Below, in pieces: positions 15,838 to 24,502 of a stretch of 64,000 nt of DNA. The stretch comes from Flavobacterium plurextorum (lineage in GTDB: Bacteria; Bacteroidota; Bacteroidia; Flavobacteriales; Flavobacteriaceae), in contig NZ_MUHD01000014.1 in NCBI RefSeq assembly GCF_002217395.1, positions 62,001 through 126,000 of the forward strand, written 5' to 3'. A program made the position numbers and the translations under genes. The notes below the pieces were generated by a model that searched no databases, was not told the origin of the DNA, and was given only the letters and a program-made list of their open reading frames with translations. Within the stretch, counting starts at the first letter, position 1. Every line of letters starts with the position of its first letter.

Positions 15838-16055
15838 TATCTGTACTTTTTCATAACATCCTCATAGCTTGTAAATTCTCCTCTTTCAAATTCTAATTCA
15901 CTTTGAGCTATGTCTTCTTTTTGTTGATCTGTCAAATCATCCCACCAATCTTTTTTGTTTTTTCTAAGCAATTTTGCAACTGCCTTAATGATTGAAGGAT
16001 CATCTGTTTCTTTCAACATCTCCATCGCTTCGCGTTTTTCTAATTGAATGTCCAT
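15837..16055 (-). CDS. Antitoxin of a RelE/ParE module
   Basis: 72 residues, acidic (WWDDLTDQQKEDIAQSELEF through FTSYEDVMKKYR), the usual shape of an antitoxin tail that wraps the toxin. The N-terminal part is short and helical, and I do not see a complete DNA-binding domain. It directly precedes and overlaps the toxin gene, and follows the decarboxylase gene by 31 bases. Confidence 0.82.
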   Translation of the reverse strand: MDIQLEKREAMEMLKETDDPSIIKAVAKLLRKNKKDWWDDLTDQQKEDIAQSELEFERGEFTSYEDVMKKYR

Positions 16056-16086
16056 AACTAAAAATTTAAATTAAAGATACGGAAAA

Positions 16087-17169
16087 TTATAATGCAATAG
16101 CGCCCTCTCCAATTTTGTCGCAAATGTACTGACGATTCTGACAAAATACAACTAATTCGTCCTGAATAAATTGTAATACTTTTTCGGTAACGTTTTCGGG
16201 ATAAAGCACATGCACATTTGCGCCGGCATCAAGTGTAAAACAAACTGGAATCTGAGTTTCATTTCTGAATTTCCAAATTGCATTTATGATTTGCAGTGTA
16301 TTTGGTTTCATTAAGATAAAATACGGCATCGATGTCATCATCATGGCATGTAAAGTCAAAGCTTCACTTTCTACAACTTTTATGAATTCGTCTAAATTCC
16401 CGCTTTCAAAAATCGAAATTAAGTGATCTAAGTTTTCATGAGCTTGAGCAAAACGTCTTTCAGCGTATGGATGATTGTGCATTAAATCATGACCCACTGT
16501 ACTTGAGACTTGTTTTTCGCCTTTATCAACTAACAAAATAGTATCCTGATAATTCTTGAAATTGTCATGAATCGAGTATGGAAATTCAACTCCAAATAAA
16601 TCAGAGCTGCCTTCAATATTGGCTTGGTTTCCCCAAACAACTACTTTTCCTTTTACACTTCGGCAGGCACTTCCAGAACCTAAACGAGCCAAAAATGAAG
16701 CTTTTTGATAAAAATAATCATCTGTCATTTCAGGGGTTAGTAATTTTTCCAAACTCATAAAATTCATTGCCAGTGCCGCCATTCCTGATGCCGAAGAAGC
16801 AATTCCAGAACTGTGCGGAAATGTATTTTGTGTATCAATCGTAAAATGATAATCTTTCAAAAATGGCAGGTAAACTTCAACTCTTTCCAAAAATTTCTGA
16901 ATTTTTGGTTTGAAATCTTCCTTTGGTTTTCCTTCAAAAAGTAAATCAAAAGAAAAAGTATTTTGGTTTTCTCTTTTTTCAAAACCCAATTTCGTAATTG
17001 TTTTACAATTATTCAAAGTAAAACTTACGGATGGATTTGCCGGAATTTGATTGTCTTTTTTTCCCCAATATTTTACTAATGCAATATTGCTGGGAGCGCT
17101 CCACTCAAAGTTTCCGTTTTCGATTGTTGAAGTATATGGATTTGGAATAAAATCAGCTGCTGTAAACAT
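16087..17169 (-). CDS. mvaD: Diphosphomevalonate decarboxylase
   Basis: 360 residues. Characteristic motifs are PSNIALVKYWGKKDNQIPAN (residues ~26-45), PHSSGIASSASGMAALA (~113-129), the SGSACRSVKGKVVVWG segment, and FTLDAGANVHVLYP with the conserved catalytic Asp near residue 317. It converts 5-diphosphomevalonate to isopentenyl diphosphate with ATP. It heads the minus-strand isoprenoid block and has a TATCTTTG box 17 bases upstream. The length is normal. Confidence 0.95.
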   Translation of the reverse strand: MFTAADFIPNPYTSTIENGNFEWSAPSNIALVKYWGKKDNQIPANPSVSFTLNNCKTITKLGFEKRENQNTFSFDLLFEGKPKEDFKPKIQKFLERVEVYLPFLKDYHFTIDTQNTFPHSSGIASSASGMAALAMNFMSLEKLLTPEMTDDYFYQKASFLARLGSGSACRSVKGKVVVWGNQANIEGSSDLFGVEFPYSIHDNFKNYQDTILLVDKGEKQVSSTVGHDLMHNHPYAERRFAQAHENLDHLISIFESGNLDEFIKVVESEALTLHAMMMTSMPYFILMKPNTLQIINAIWKFRNETQIPVCFTLDAGANVHVLYPENVTEKVLQFIQDELVVFCQNRQYICDKIGEGAIAL

Positions 17170-17186
17170 GAATTATAAAATTTTGG

Positions 17187-17194
17187 CAAAGATA
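17187..17194 (-). promoter_or_regulatory. -7 box of the mvaD operon
   Basis: Minus-strand TATCTTTG, an exact TAnnTTTG match, lies 17 bases before the mvaD ATG. The upstream region is T/A-rich and has no TTG at the normal -33 distance. It is the likely promoter for mvaD, the toxin-antitoxin pair and mevalonate kinase. Confidence 0.55.
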
Positions 17195-17295
17195 GTTTTT
17201 AAATTTTTTCGCCATATAAGTAATAGGAGAAAATATAAATGGGCTTTACTAAAATGAACTTATAGTACTTCTATGGTTTAAACTTTTCTTTTGAC

Positions 17296-17303
17296 TATTT
17301 TTG
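17296..17303 (+). promoter_or_regulatory. -7 box of the TspO gene
   Basis: TATTTTTG fits TAnnTTTG and overlaps a possible upstream TTG start at 17301. That makes the downstream ATG at 17322 the better start. Confidence 0.5.
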
Positions 17304-17321
17304 AATACAAAATTTAATGAA

Positions 17322-17798
17322 ATGAATAAAATAGTTAAGATTATATTAGCCTTAATCGTTTGTTTGGCAGTGGGATATTCAGCAAGTACAGTAACAAGAC
17401 CAAGTGTCGAAAGTTGGTATCCAACGATTGTAAAACCAGTTTTTAATCCGCCAAATTGGATTTTTATGCCTGTTTGGACTTTGCTTTATATTTTTATGGC
17501 AATTGCAGCGGGATTAGTTTGGGATAAAATAAAGGAACAAACGGAAAAGGTAAAAACGGCACTTCTTTTCTTTTTGATTCAATTAACGCTCAATGCGATT
17601 TGGTCGTATTTATTCTTCGGATTAAAAAATCCGCTTTTGGCTTTAATCGAGATTGTTCTTTTATGGCTGATGATCTACGAAACGTATTTAAAATTCTCCA
17701 AAATCAATAAAATTTCGGGTTATTTATTAATTCCGTATCTAGCTTGGGTTGGGTTTGCAACAGTTTTAAATGCTAGTATCTGGTGGCTGAATAAGTAA
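17322..17798 (+). CDS. tspO: TspO/MBR family membrane protein
   Basis: 158 residues, the usual TspO size, with five membrane helices. Conserved features are SWYPTIVKPVFNPPNWIFMP near residue 32, the W-T-L-Y-x-x-M-A-I-A-A-G-L-V-W run, LTLNAIWSYLFFGLKNP (the L-N-x-x-W-S-x-x-F-F motif) and PYLAWVGFATVLNASIWWLN. TspO binds porphyrins and sterol-like ligands and is tied to stress and tetrapyrrole homeostasis. It diverges from mvaD. Confidence 0.93.
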   Translation: MNKIVKIILALIVCLAVGYSASTVTRPSVESWYPTIVKPVFNPPNWIFMPVWTLLYIFMAIAAGLVWDKIKEQTEKVKTALLFFLIQLTLNAIWSYLFFGLKNPLLALIEIVLLWLMIYETYLKFSKINKISGYLLIPYLAWVGFATVLNASIWWLNK

Positions 17799-17807
17799 AT
17801 TTTTTGT

Positions 17808-17842
17808 TTCAAGTTTCAGGTTTTTCTTTGTTTCAGGTTTAA
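17808..17842 (+). repeat. Short direct repeats gtttcaagtttcaggttt
   Basis: Three copies of tttca(a/g)gttt fill the gap between the TspO and TPR genes. The same unit occurs at 7228-7252. No gene lies in it. Confidence 0.5.
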
Positions 17843-17860
17843 TAAAATAGATTTTACTTT

Positions 17861-18856
17861 ATGAATAAATTTCAAGTTTTTGTTCTGTTGATTTTAATTT
17901 CATTTAAAAGTTTTGCTTGTTTAAATGGTGAAACAAAAATTCTTAAGAGCGGAGCTTATGTTTATATTGATTATAAAGGACTTGTTCCTCGTGGTCATCG
18001 TTTTTTTAGTGGTGATTTTCCTAGAATAATAAAAGAGCTGGATAGTTTATATAAAAAGACAAACAATATTGATTATTTGTCTGATAAAGGATATGTTTTA
18101 ATTGTTCAAGAGAAATATGCAGAAGCAGAAAATTTATACTTAAGTATTGAAAAAATAAAACCAAATCGTTATTCTACAGCATCAAATCTTGGAACTTTAT
18201 ATGAGTTAATTGGGGAGAATCAAAAAGCTTATGATTGGATTAAAAAATCAATCGAAATAAATCCAGAATCGCATAATGGTTCTGAATGGCTGCATTTGAA
18301 AATATTAGAAGCTAAAATTAAGAATTTGTCTGATGTTTCAGGACAGTTTTTAATTGGGACTAATTTTGGAATGAAAGGAATTCCTCAATCTAAATTATCT
18401 AAACAAGAGATTGAAAACTTAGCAAAATCTGTTTATTATCAAGTAAATGAGCGTATGTCATTTATTAAACCAAAAGATAAAGTTATTTCAATTTTACTTT
18501 TTGAATTAGGAAATCTTGTCGAATTGAAAGGAGAACATGAAAATGCACTTCAAATATATAGAACAGCAAAAGAATATGGTTTTGATGGAGACTTAATTGT
18601 TGCACGAATGATTAATACAACAGAAAGTAAAACTAATTATTTTGAACGCAAGACTTGGGAATTAACGGAAAAAATCAATGCTCTAAGAAAAAGTAAAGAT
18701 GGAGTAGATTTAGATTATGTAAATCAAATAGAAACGGGTTTGATAATTTTATCAATAGTTTCAGCTATTTTGCTAATCGCTTTGATTGTTCTATATATTA
18801 AATGGAAGAATTTAAAAGATTTTGTTCTTTTAAACGATTCTAAAACTCATAATTAA
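17861..18856 (+). CDS. TPR-repeat envelope protein
   Basis: 331 residues. A signal peptide (MNKFQVFVLLILISFKSFAC) ends at a cysteine, so it may be a lipoprotein. Two or three TPR units follow: LIVQEKYAEAENLYLSIEKI, ASNLGTLYELIGENQKAYDW with IKKSIEINPES, and later ELGNLVELKGEHENALQIYR. A membrane helix (~293-313) ends the protein. It is likely an exported scaffold. It converges, 14 bases apart, on the three tandem paralogous genes, and a link to them is possible but unproved. Confidence 0.72.
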   Translation: MNKFQVFVLLILISFKSFACLNGETKILKSGAYVYIDYKGLVPRGHRFFSGDFPRIIKELDSLYKKTNNIDYLSDKGYVLIVQEKYAEAENLYLSIEKIKPNRYSTASNLGTLYELIGENQKAYDWIKKSIEINPESHNGSEWLHLKILEAKIKNLSDVSGQFLIGTNFGMKGIPQSKLSKQEIENLAKSVYYQVNERMSFIKPKDKVISILLFELGNLVELKGEHENALQIYRTAKEYGFDGDLIVARMINTTESKTNYFERKTWELTEKINALRKSKDGVDLDYVNQIETGLIILSIVSAILLIALIVLYIKWKNLKDFVLLNDSKTHN

Positions 18857-18870
18857 TTTTTTGATGTTGG

Positions 18871-19578
18871 CTATAGTTTCTTAAACTCTTCATTTTTAGC
18901 ATTCAAAAATTCTATAGTTGATAAGATATTTGGATTTTCTGAAATCACTTTAGATTTTGGATCGGCGTTGCAGAAATCAATGAATAAGTCTTTCTCTTCT
19001 GGTTTTATTTGTAAAGTTTTAGTAAAAAAATCTGTAGAGCATGTTGCTTTTATGAGCTTTTTGAAAGTAGTTTCTGAGTCCTCTTTTTTTGGCTTTTTTT
19101 TGCCTCCAGGCGTAAATGAAACTTGGGCTCCATTTGTAATTGAACCATCTTTATAGCCTGTAATAAATCGTGTTAAATTCTTGCTTCTTTTATCTATATC
19201 TATAGCAGCAATGGCTTCTGGATCTATTGGTATCGGATCAAATTTGATCGATGTAATGGTGACTTCCTCAAGTTCTTCGGGCTTAATGACCATTTTAACT
19301 ATAAGATTATTGGTTTGGATGTCTTTGGATGTAAGCTTCAATCTCGTAAAGAGATAATCTTTAGAGAAGAATAGTAAGCTGTCTTTTGCTTTTACTAGAA
19401 TCGAGAATTCTCCACGTTCATTAGTTCTTGTACTTGTTTGAGCTGTTTTATTTATCACTTCAACTTTATTGAGAGGAGAATTATTAGAAATAACTTTTCC
19501 ATGAAGTAGTTTTTCGGTTTGGGAAATACTAAGCTGATATGTGAAAAAAGAAATTGTGGTAAGTAATTTTAGTTTCAT
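18871..19578 (-). CDS. Carboxypeptidase-like regulatory domain protein, tandem copy 3
   Basis: 235 residues, the last of three tandem paralogues. A signal-like N-terminus (MKLKLLTTISFFTYQLSISQ) is followed by a carboxypeptidase-like regulatory beta-domain (KVISNNSPLNKVEVINKTAQ, RTNERGEFSILVKAKDSLLF). A divergent middle and a conserved tail (KPEEKDLFIDFCNADPKSKV, then ENPNILSTIEFLNAKNEEFK) complete it. Such domains usually sit before TonB receptor plugs; here they are free-standing with no barrel. The function is unknown. It follows copy 2 by nine bases. Confidence 0.72.
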   Translation of the reverse strand: MKLKLLTTISFFTYQLSISQTEKLLHGKVISNNSPLNKVEVINKTAQTSTRTNERGEFSILVKAKDSLLFFSKDYLFTRLKLTSKDIQTNNLIVKMVIKPEELEEVTITSIKFDPIPIDPEAIAAIDIDKRSKNLTRFITGYKDGSITNGAQVSFTPGGKKKPKKEDSETTFKKLIKATCSTDFFTKTLQIKPEEKDLFIDFCNADPKSKVISENPNILSTIEFLNAKNEEFKKL

Positions 19579-19587
19579 GCAGCGCTT

Positions 19588-20340
19588 TTAGTTTTTAATT
19601 ACGGAATTTAATTTTCTAAATTCTTCATTTTTAGTATATAAAAAATCTGTTATAGAAAGGATATTAGGATTTTCTGGAATTATTTTAGATTTTGGATCGG
19701 CATCGCAAAACTGTAGAAACAATTCTTTTTCTTCTGGCTTTAGTTTTAAATCTTTGTCAAAAAAATCGGGATTTATAGTGTTTCTAATTAGTTGAACAAA
19801 TTCTATTTTTTTGATTTTTGGTTTAGGTTTTTCATCTTCTTTTTTTAGCAGGTAGTAAATTTGCTTGCCGAGATAGACGAAATCGGGAGCATAGGGGTTG
19901 GGCCCAAAATCGTGATAACCTTCTATCTTTAATCCTGGCTTCGGTTTGTGGGAATTTAGTTTAATTTGCAATATTTCTTCCTTACTCAGTTTAATTGAGG
20001 TAGTTTTTTTGTCTAAAATCACCACTTCGTTCAATTCTTCCGCTTTCGGAATCATATTTATGATAAGATTATTGGTTTCGATTTCCTTTGCGGTAATTTT
20101 CAACCGTGCGAATAGATAATCTTTAGAGAAGAATAGTAAGCTGTCTTTTGCTTTTACTATAATCGAAAATTCTCCACGTTCATTTGTTCTTGTACTAGTT
20201 TTAGCTGTTTTATTTATTACTTCAACTTTATTGAGAGGAGAATTATTAGAAATAACTTTCCCATGAAGTAGTTTCTCTGTTTGAGCAATAGAAATCTGGT
20301 AAGTGAAAAAAGAAATTGTGGTAAGTAATTTTACTTTCAT
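19588..20340 (-). CDS. Carboxypeptidase-like regulatory domain protein, tandem copy 2
   Basis: 250 residues. The first ~95 residues are almost identical to copy 1 at protein and DNA level (LLTTISFFTYQISIAQTEKL, NERGEFSIIVKAKDSLLFFS, ITAKEIETNNLIINMIPKAE). The middle (residues ~110-180) differs, and the tail returns to strong similarity (EEKELFLQFCDADPKSK). I chose the ATG at 20340; the frame also opens at a TTG one codon earlier. Copy 1 ends six bases upstream, so the three form one unit. Confidence 0.72.
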   Translation of the reverse strand: MKVKLLTTISFFTYQISIAQTEKLLHGKVISNNSPLNKVEVINKTAKTSTRTNERGEFSIIVKAKDSLLFFSKDYLFARLKITAKEIETNNLIINMIPKAEELNEVVILDKKTTSIKLSKEEILQIKLNSHKPKPGLKIEGYHDFGPNPYAPDFVYLGKQIYYLLKKEDEKPKPKIKKIEFVQLIRNTINPDFFDKDLKLKPEEKELFLQFCDADPKSKIIPENPNILSITDFLYTKNEEFRKLNSVIKN

Positions 20341-20346
20341 CAAATT

Positions 20347-21096
20347 TTAGTTTTTAATTTCGGTTTTCAGCTTTTTAAATTCTTCATTTTTAGTATATAA
20401 AAAATCCATCGTATTCAAAATATTTGGATTTTCTAAGAGTCTTTTAGAGTTTGGATCGGCATCGCAGAATTGAAGAAAAAGTTCCTTTTCTTCAGAATTT
20501 AATTTTAAATCTTTGAAAAAGAAATCTTCAGTACATGTGGTTATAATTAAATTTCTAAAATTAATTTCTGAAGTTCCTTTTTTGGGTTCTTTTTTCTCTC
20601 TTTTGAATAAGTTGTAAACTTCCTTGCCCATACGAATGAAATCCATATCAAGCGGACCTCCTTTTACCTCATGAAAGCCTTGAATTTTTAATCCCTCTTT
20701 TGATTTATGCGAATTTAATTTGATTTCTTTTATATCTTCTTTACTGAGAAAAACTGGTTTTATTGCTTGAGCGACAATTACCTCATTTAATTCTTCTGGT
20801 TTCGGAATCATATCTATGATAAGATTATTGGTTTCGATTTCCTTTGCGGTAATTTTTAATCTTGTAAATAGATAATCTTTTGCAAAAAAAATAAGACTAT
20901 CCTGTGCTTTTACTATAATCGAAAATTCTCCACGTTCATTTGTTCTTGTACTAGTTTTAGCAGTTTTGTTTATTACTTCAACTTTATTGAGAGGAGAATT
21001 ATTAGAAACAACTTTTCCACGAAGTAGTTTTTCTGTTTGAGCAATAGAAATCTGGTAAGTGAAAAAAGAAATTGTGGTAAGTAATTTTACTTTCAT
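20347..21096 (-). CDS. Carboxypeptidase-like regulatory domain protein, tandem copy 1
   Basis: 249 residues, first in the three-gene array. It has a secretion signal (MKVKLLTTISFFTYQISIAQ), a carboxypeptidase-like regulatory domain (~22-105), a variable Lys-rich middle (IKLNSHKSKEGLKIQGFHEV) and the conserved tail SEEKELFLQFCDADPNSKRL. The mature protein is probably periplasmic or on the outer-membrane side. No enzyme motif is visible. An upstream gap of 73 bases separates it from the MBL gene and should hold the array's promoter. Confidence 0.72.
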   Translation of the reverse strand: MKVKLLTTISFFTYQISIAQTEKLLRGKVVSNNSPLNKVEVINKTAKTSTRTNERGEFSIIVKAQDSLIFFAKDYLFTRLKITAKEIETNNLIIDMIPKPEELNEVIVAQAIKPVFLSKEDIKEIKLNSHKSKEGLKIQGFHEVKGGPLDMDFIRMGKEVYNLFKREKKEPKKGTSEINFRNLIITTCTEDFFFKDLKLNSEEKELFLQFCDADPNSKRLLENPNILNTMDFLYTKNEEFKKLKTEIKN

Positions 21097-21169
21097 CTAG
21101 TGGTATTTAGTTGAAAGTAAAATTATTAGAATACTCTTAATGAAAACTTACGAAACATGTAAATTCTTG

Positions 21170-21847
21170 TTAATAATACGATTTGAATTTTCGCGCAAAT
21201 CTTTCTAACTCGCCATTATTTTTTAAAATAGGGCCGTGTCCAAAACAAAGTATTTTAGGTTTTAAATCGGCTAATTTTAAAACGGATTTTCTATTTGTTT
21301 CTTTATCGGAGGTAAATAACTGAGGCGGTTCGTGTAAGCCGACTTTTGTTGTCAAAAGATTCATATTTGTCATCACATCACCAACAATTAAAACGCCATC
21401 ACTTTCTCTAAAAAAGGACAAATGTCCGCTGGAATGTCCTGGCGTTTCAATAACTGTGAATCCGCCAATTTTATCGCCTTCTTTTAATATTTCAGAAACT
21501 TGATGTCCTTTTCCTGCCCAGAATTGTTTTTGAAATTTAGAAATAAAATGATTCGGATTTGGGTATTCGAAAATAACATTTCCATTTTCTGCAGCTATCT
21601 TTTCAGGTTCACTGCATAAAAGAGGAATACTCAGCGTTTCGCAGATTACTTTACTGCTTCCCTGATGATCTGCATGTGCGTGAGTCAAGGCGTGTTTGGT
21701 GATCGGTTTATCTTTTAAAGCTTTTAGAATTATGTTTGCAGAACTTCGAATTCCTGCATCAATTAAGACATCTTCAATTATATAACAATTGATAGCGTTT
21801 CGTGGAAACAAAGGGATTTGGTAAATGTCTTTGGCAATAGTTTTCAT
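21170..21847 (-). CDS. MBL-fold metallo-hydrolase
   Basis: 225 residues. The metal-binding motif HxHxDH appears as THAHADHQGS (residues ~56-65). More ligands are ETPGHSSGHLSFF (~134-146), the Asp in VLIVGDVM (~152-159) and the His of CFGHGPIL near 203. The fold hydrolyses thioesters, lactones or phosphodiesters in different branches, and the substrate here is unknown. It is divergently placed from nothing obvious and lies 60 bases downstream of the Crp/Fnr gene on the same strand. Confidence 0.9.
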   Translation of the reverse strand: MKTIAKDIYQIPLFPRNAINCYIIEDVLIDAGIRSSANIILKALKDKPITKHALTHAHADHQGSSKVICETLSIPLLCSEPEKIAAENGNVIFEYPNPNHFISKFQKQFWAGKGHQVSEILKEGDKIGGFTVIETPGHSSGHLSFFRESDGVLIVGDVMTNMNLLTTKVGLHEPPQLFTSDKETNRKSVLKLADLKPKILCFGHGPILKNNGELERFARKFKSYY

Positions 21848-21907
21848 TTTCTTGAATTTTATATTGACAAAGATTTGAATTCGATTTCTTAATCTACTTG
21901 ATAAATG

Positions 21908-22480
21908 TTAAGAAATACTTTGGCGAATTCTACTCAAAGATTCTGGCGTTATTCCGAGAAAGGAAGCGATATAAATCAATGGAGTGCGCTGAATTATTTT
22001 GGCTGGAGCCGATGCTAAAAAAGTCTGGTATTTTTCTTTGGCAGGAATCATCTGCAGTTTTAAAACACGATCTGCCATGCAAAGATAATTTTGTTCGGCA
22101 AGGATTCTTCCAACACGTTCCCAATTCGGAATTTCCGAATATAGATATTGCATCCTTTCAAAAGTGATAGAAAGAACATCGCAATCTTCTAGACACTGAA
22201 TATTTTCAAAAGAAGCAGATTGATTTATAAAACTGGAATAGGAAGCGATAAAACCTTCATCACAACTTAAATAGGTTGTAATTTCTTTTCCGTCTTTTAA
22301 GTAATAAACACGAGCCAAACCTTCAACAATAAAGAAAATCTTATTGCTGATTTTTCCCATTGAAGAAAGAAAATTTTTAGCATTGAACTTTTCATATTCA
22401 AAACAAGAATCGATCTTTTCGATTTCATTTTCAGAAAACGAAGCGATCGATAGTATTTGTTTTTGTAGTGAAGAGTTCAT
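21908..22480 (-). CDS. Crp/Fnr family transcriptional regulator
   Basis: 190 residues. The N-terminal cyclic-nucleotide-binding beta-barrel (FNAKNFLSSMGKISNKIFFI, GLARVYYLKDGKEITTYLSC) leads to a dimer helix (WERVGRILAEQNYLCMADRV). A C-terminal winged helix follows, with recognition region IYIASFLGITPESLSRIRQ. The barrel lacks a clear cAMP phosphate-binding R-S/T pair and has no Fnr-type cysteine cluster, so the ligand is uncertain. It begins three bases after the HAD phosphatase stop, suggesting an operon. Confidence 0.88.
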   Translation of the reverse strand: MNSSLQKQILSIASFSENEIEKIDSCFEYEKFNAKNFLSSMGKISNKIFFIVEGLARVYYLKDGKEITTYLSCDEGFIASYSSFINQSASFENIQCLEDCDVLSITFERMQYLYSEIPNWERVGRILAEQNYLCMADRVLKLQMIPAKEKYQTFLASAPAKIIQRTPLIYIASFLGITPESLSRIRQSIS

Positions 22481-22483
22481 GAT

Positions 22484-23131
22484 TTATAATATCTCGATTA
22501 GTTCCGAAGCATTGTTGATAACCAATTTTGCACCGCTGCTTTTCAATTCTTCTTCGGTTCTGTAACCCCAAGAAACGCCAACAGGAAACATATTAGCATT
22601 TACTGCCGTTTTCATGTCAATATCAGAATCACCTACAAAAAGGATTTCTTCAGGTTTTAAATTCCATTTTTTACTGATCTCAATCGCCTCAAACGGATTT
22701 GGTTTTTTAAGTTCTTCTGTACTCAAACCAACCGCAGTATCAAAATGATTTGGAAATATTTCGGATGCTATTTTCTTAGTCAGCTCATCTGCTTTGTTGG
22801 AGAAAACAGCAAGCTTGATATTTTGTGAAGTCAGATTATCTAATAATTCTAGAATCCCTTCGTAGGGTTTTGTTTTTGATGTACAGATTTTTCGATATTC
22901 CTGAATCATCATTTCAAAACAAATTTCTATTTGCTCTTCCTTATTATTAGATGAAGGCAAAGCTTTACTAACAAGATTTCGTAAACCGCTTCCAATAAAA
23001 TATTGATAGGTATCGTAAGTGTGCGTTGGGTAATTTAGATTTTCAAGGACTGTATTCATTGCATCTGAAATATCGTGCAAAGAGTCTACTAAAGTTCCGT
23101 CTAAATCAAAAATAATTCCTTTAAATTTCAT
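22484..23131 (-). CDS. HAD hydrolase, phosphoglycolate phosphatase-like
   Basis: 215 residues. HAD motif I is FDLDGTLVDS (Asp9 and Asp11), motif II is LAVFSNKADE (~106-115), the Lys lies in ELKKPNPFEA, and motif IV is FVGDSDIDMKTA (~165-176). The cap is the small helical type seen in Gph-like enzymes. It should remove phosphate from a small metabolite. It sits between the flavoprotein gene (six bases upstream) and the Crp/Fnr gene (three bases downstream). Confidence 0.9.
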   Translation of the reverse strand: MKFKGIIFDLDGTLVDSLHDISDAMNTVLENLNYPTHTYDTYQYFIGSGLRNLVSKALPSSNNKEEQIEICFEMMIQEYRKICTSKTKPYEGILELLDNLTSQNIKLAVFSNKADELTKKIASEIFPNHFDTAVGLSTEELKKPNPFEAIEISKKWNLKPEEILFVGDSDIDMKTAVNANMFPVGVSWGYRTEEELKSSGAKLVINNASELIEIL

Positions 23132-23137
23132 TTTGTA

Positions 23138-24346
23138 TCAAATATTATTGGCCAAAATAAACCCGCTTGTCCAGGCATTTTGAAAATTAAAACCTCCTGT
23201 AATAGCGTCAATATTTACAATTTCGCCAGCAAAATAAAGGTTTTCTTGAATTTTGCTTTCCATTGTTTTAAAGTTGATTTCTTTTAAATCGATTCCGCCT
23301 GCAGTTACAAACTCTTCTTTAAAAGTGCTTTTTCCGTTTACTTTAAATTCGGCTTTAGTCAACTGTGAAACTAAATTCTGCAATTGAATTTTAGATAAAT
23401 CTGCCCATTTGGTTTCAGCTTCAATTCCCGAAGCTAGAACTAAACTTTCCCATAAACGATTCGGAAAGTCAAAAGGAGATTTTTTAGAAACGGCTTTTTT
23501 AGCGTGTTCCTGTTTTAATTCTTTCAATATTTTTTCGGCATCTTCTGTATCAACATCATTTAGCCAATTGACAAAAATGGTAAACTGATAATTTTTATCA
23601 TGTAAAATGCGTGCGCCCCAAGCCGAAAGTTTTAGAATCGCGGGACCGCTCATTCCCCAATGTGTGATTAACAAAGGTCCTGTTGATTCCAGTTTGGTAT
23701 CTTTTACGTTTACGGTAACTTGTGCGGCAACGCCTGGTAATTCTTTAATTCTAGAATCTTTTATGTTGAAAGTAAATAGGGAAGGCACTGGGCTTACAAC
23801 AGCATGTCCGTGTTGCTGCAGCATTTCCCATATTTTTGGATTACTTCCTGTTGCCATGACTAATTTTTCGGCAGCGAAATTGTCGCTTTGTGTATCAATT
23901 TTCCAGTGATTTTCTTTCTTGAAGATCGACTGAACGCTTTGACCTGTTAATACTTTTATACCTAATTTTTCAGTTGCTTTTAGGAAACAGTCAATTATGG
24001 TTTGAGATGAATTAGAAACGGGAAACATTCTGCCGTCTTCTTCAATTTTTAATTCTACACCATGTTTTTCGAACCATTCGATTGTATCTCCAGAACAAAA
24101 TTGATGAAATGGTCCTCGAAGTTCTTTTTCGCCTCTTGGATAAAATTTAACCAATTCGTTGGGCTCAAAACAAGCGTGCGTAACGTTGCATCGTCCACCA
24201 CCAGAAACGCGAACTTTAGAAAGGACTTCCTTTCCTCTTTCTAAAATGGCAATTTTGAGTTTTGGATTTTTCTCTGCAATATTAATTGCGGTGAAAAAAC
24301 CTGCGGCACCTCCGCCAACGATGATTATGTCGAAATTTTTGATCAT
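23138..24346 (-). CDS. HI0933/BaiN-like FAD-dependent oxidoreductase
   Basis: 402 residues from ATG 24346. The dinucleotide-binding motif IIIVGGGAAGFFTAINIAEK lies at the N-terminus, and RVSGGGRCNVTHA (~46-58) is the family hallmark. The C-terminus carries FVTAGGIDLKEIN and FAGEIVNIDAITGGFNFQNA. It belongs to the HI0933/YhiN flavoprotein family, whose physiological reaction is mostly unknown. The frame stays open to a GTG at 24364, but the ATG places the FAD motif in the normal position and the extra codons touch a repeat. Confidence 0.9.
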   Translation of the reverse strand: MIKNFDIIIVGGGAAGFFTAINIAEKNPKLKIAILERGKEVLSKVRVSGGGRCNVTHACFEPNELVKFYPRGEKELRGPFHQFCSGDTIEWFEKHGVELKIEEDGRMFPVSNSSQTIIDCFLKATEKLGIKVLTGQSVQSIFKKENHWKIDTQSDNFAAEKLVMATGSNPKIWEMLQQHGHAVVSPVPSLFTFNIKDSRIKELPGVAAQVTVNVKDTKLESTGPLLITHWGMSGPAILKLSAWGARILHDKNYQFTIFVNWLNDVDTEDAEKILKELKQEHAKKAVSKKSPFDFPNRLWESLVLASGIEAETKWADLSKIQLQNLVSQLTKAEFKVNGKSTFKEEFVTAGGIDLKEINFKTMESKIQENLYFAGEIVNIDAITGGFNFQNAWTSGFILANNI

Positions 24347-24361
24347 ATTTTTTTTGGTTGC

Positions 24362-24498
24362 CACGAATTTTTTGAATTGGCTCTAATTTTTTTCTGCCAC
24401 AGATTAAAATGATTTACACAAATTAAAGTATGAATAAATTAATTCGTGGAAATTCGTGGCGAAAGAAAAAAACCTTTTAATCTGTGCAATCTGTGGCT
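24362..24498. repeat. Intergenic repeat cluster, GCCACAGATT family
   Basis: Inverted arms GCCACAGATT (24396-24405) and AATCTGTGGC (24488-24497) enclose two aattcgtgg units. The core is shared with elements at 4323, 25267 and 27146. It fills the whole gap between the flavoprotein and GDPD genes. Confidence 0.7.
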
Positions 24499-24502
24499 AT
24501 AC

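Noticed and set aside
23607..23909. Plus-strand 100-residue frame antisense to the flavoprotein gene
   Set aside because: The opposite strand encodes a full FAD enzyme with all motifs; this frame has no recognisable domain.
24347..24364. GTG start extending the flavoprotein by six residues
   Set aside because: The ATG at 24346 places the FAD motif normally, and the upstream codons border a repeat.
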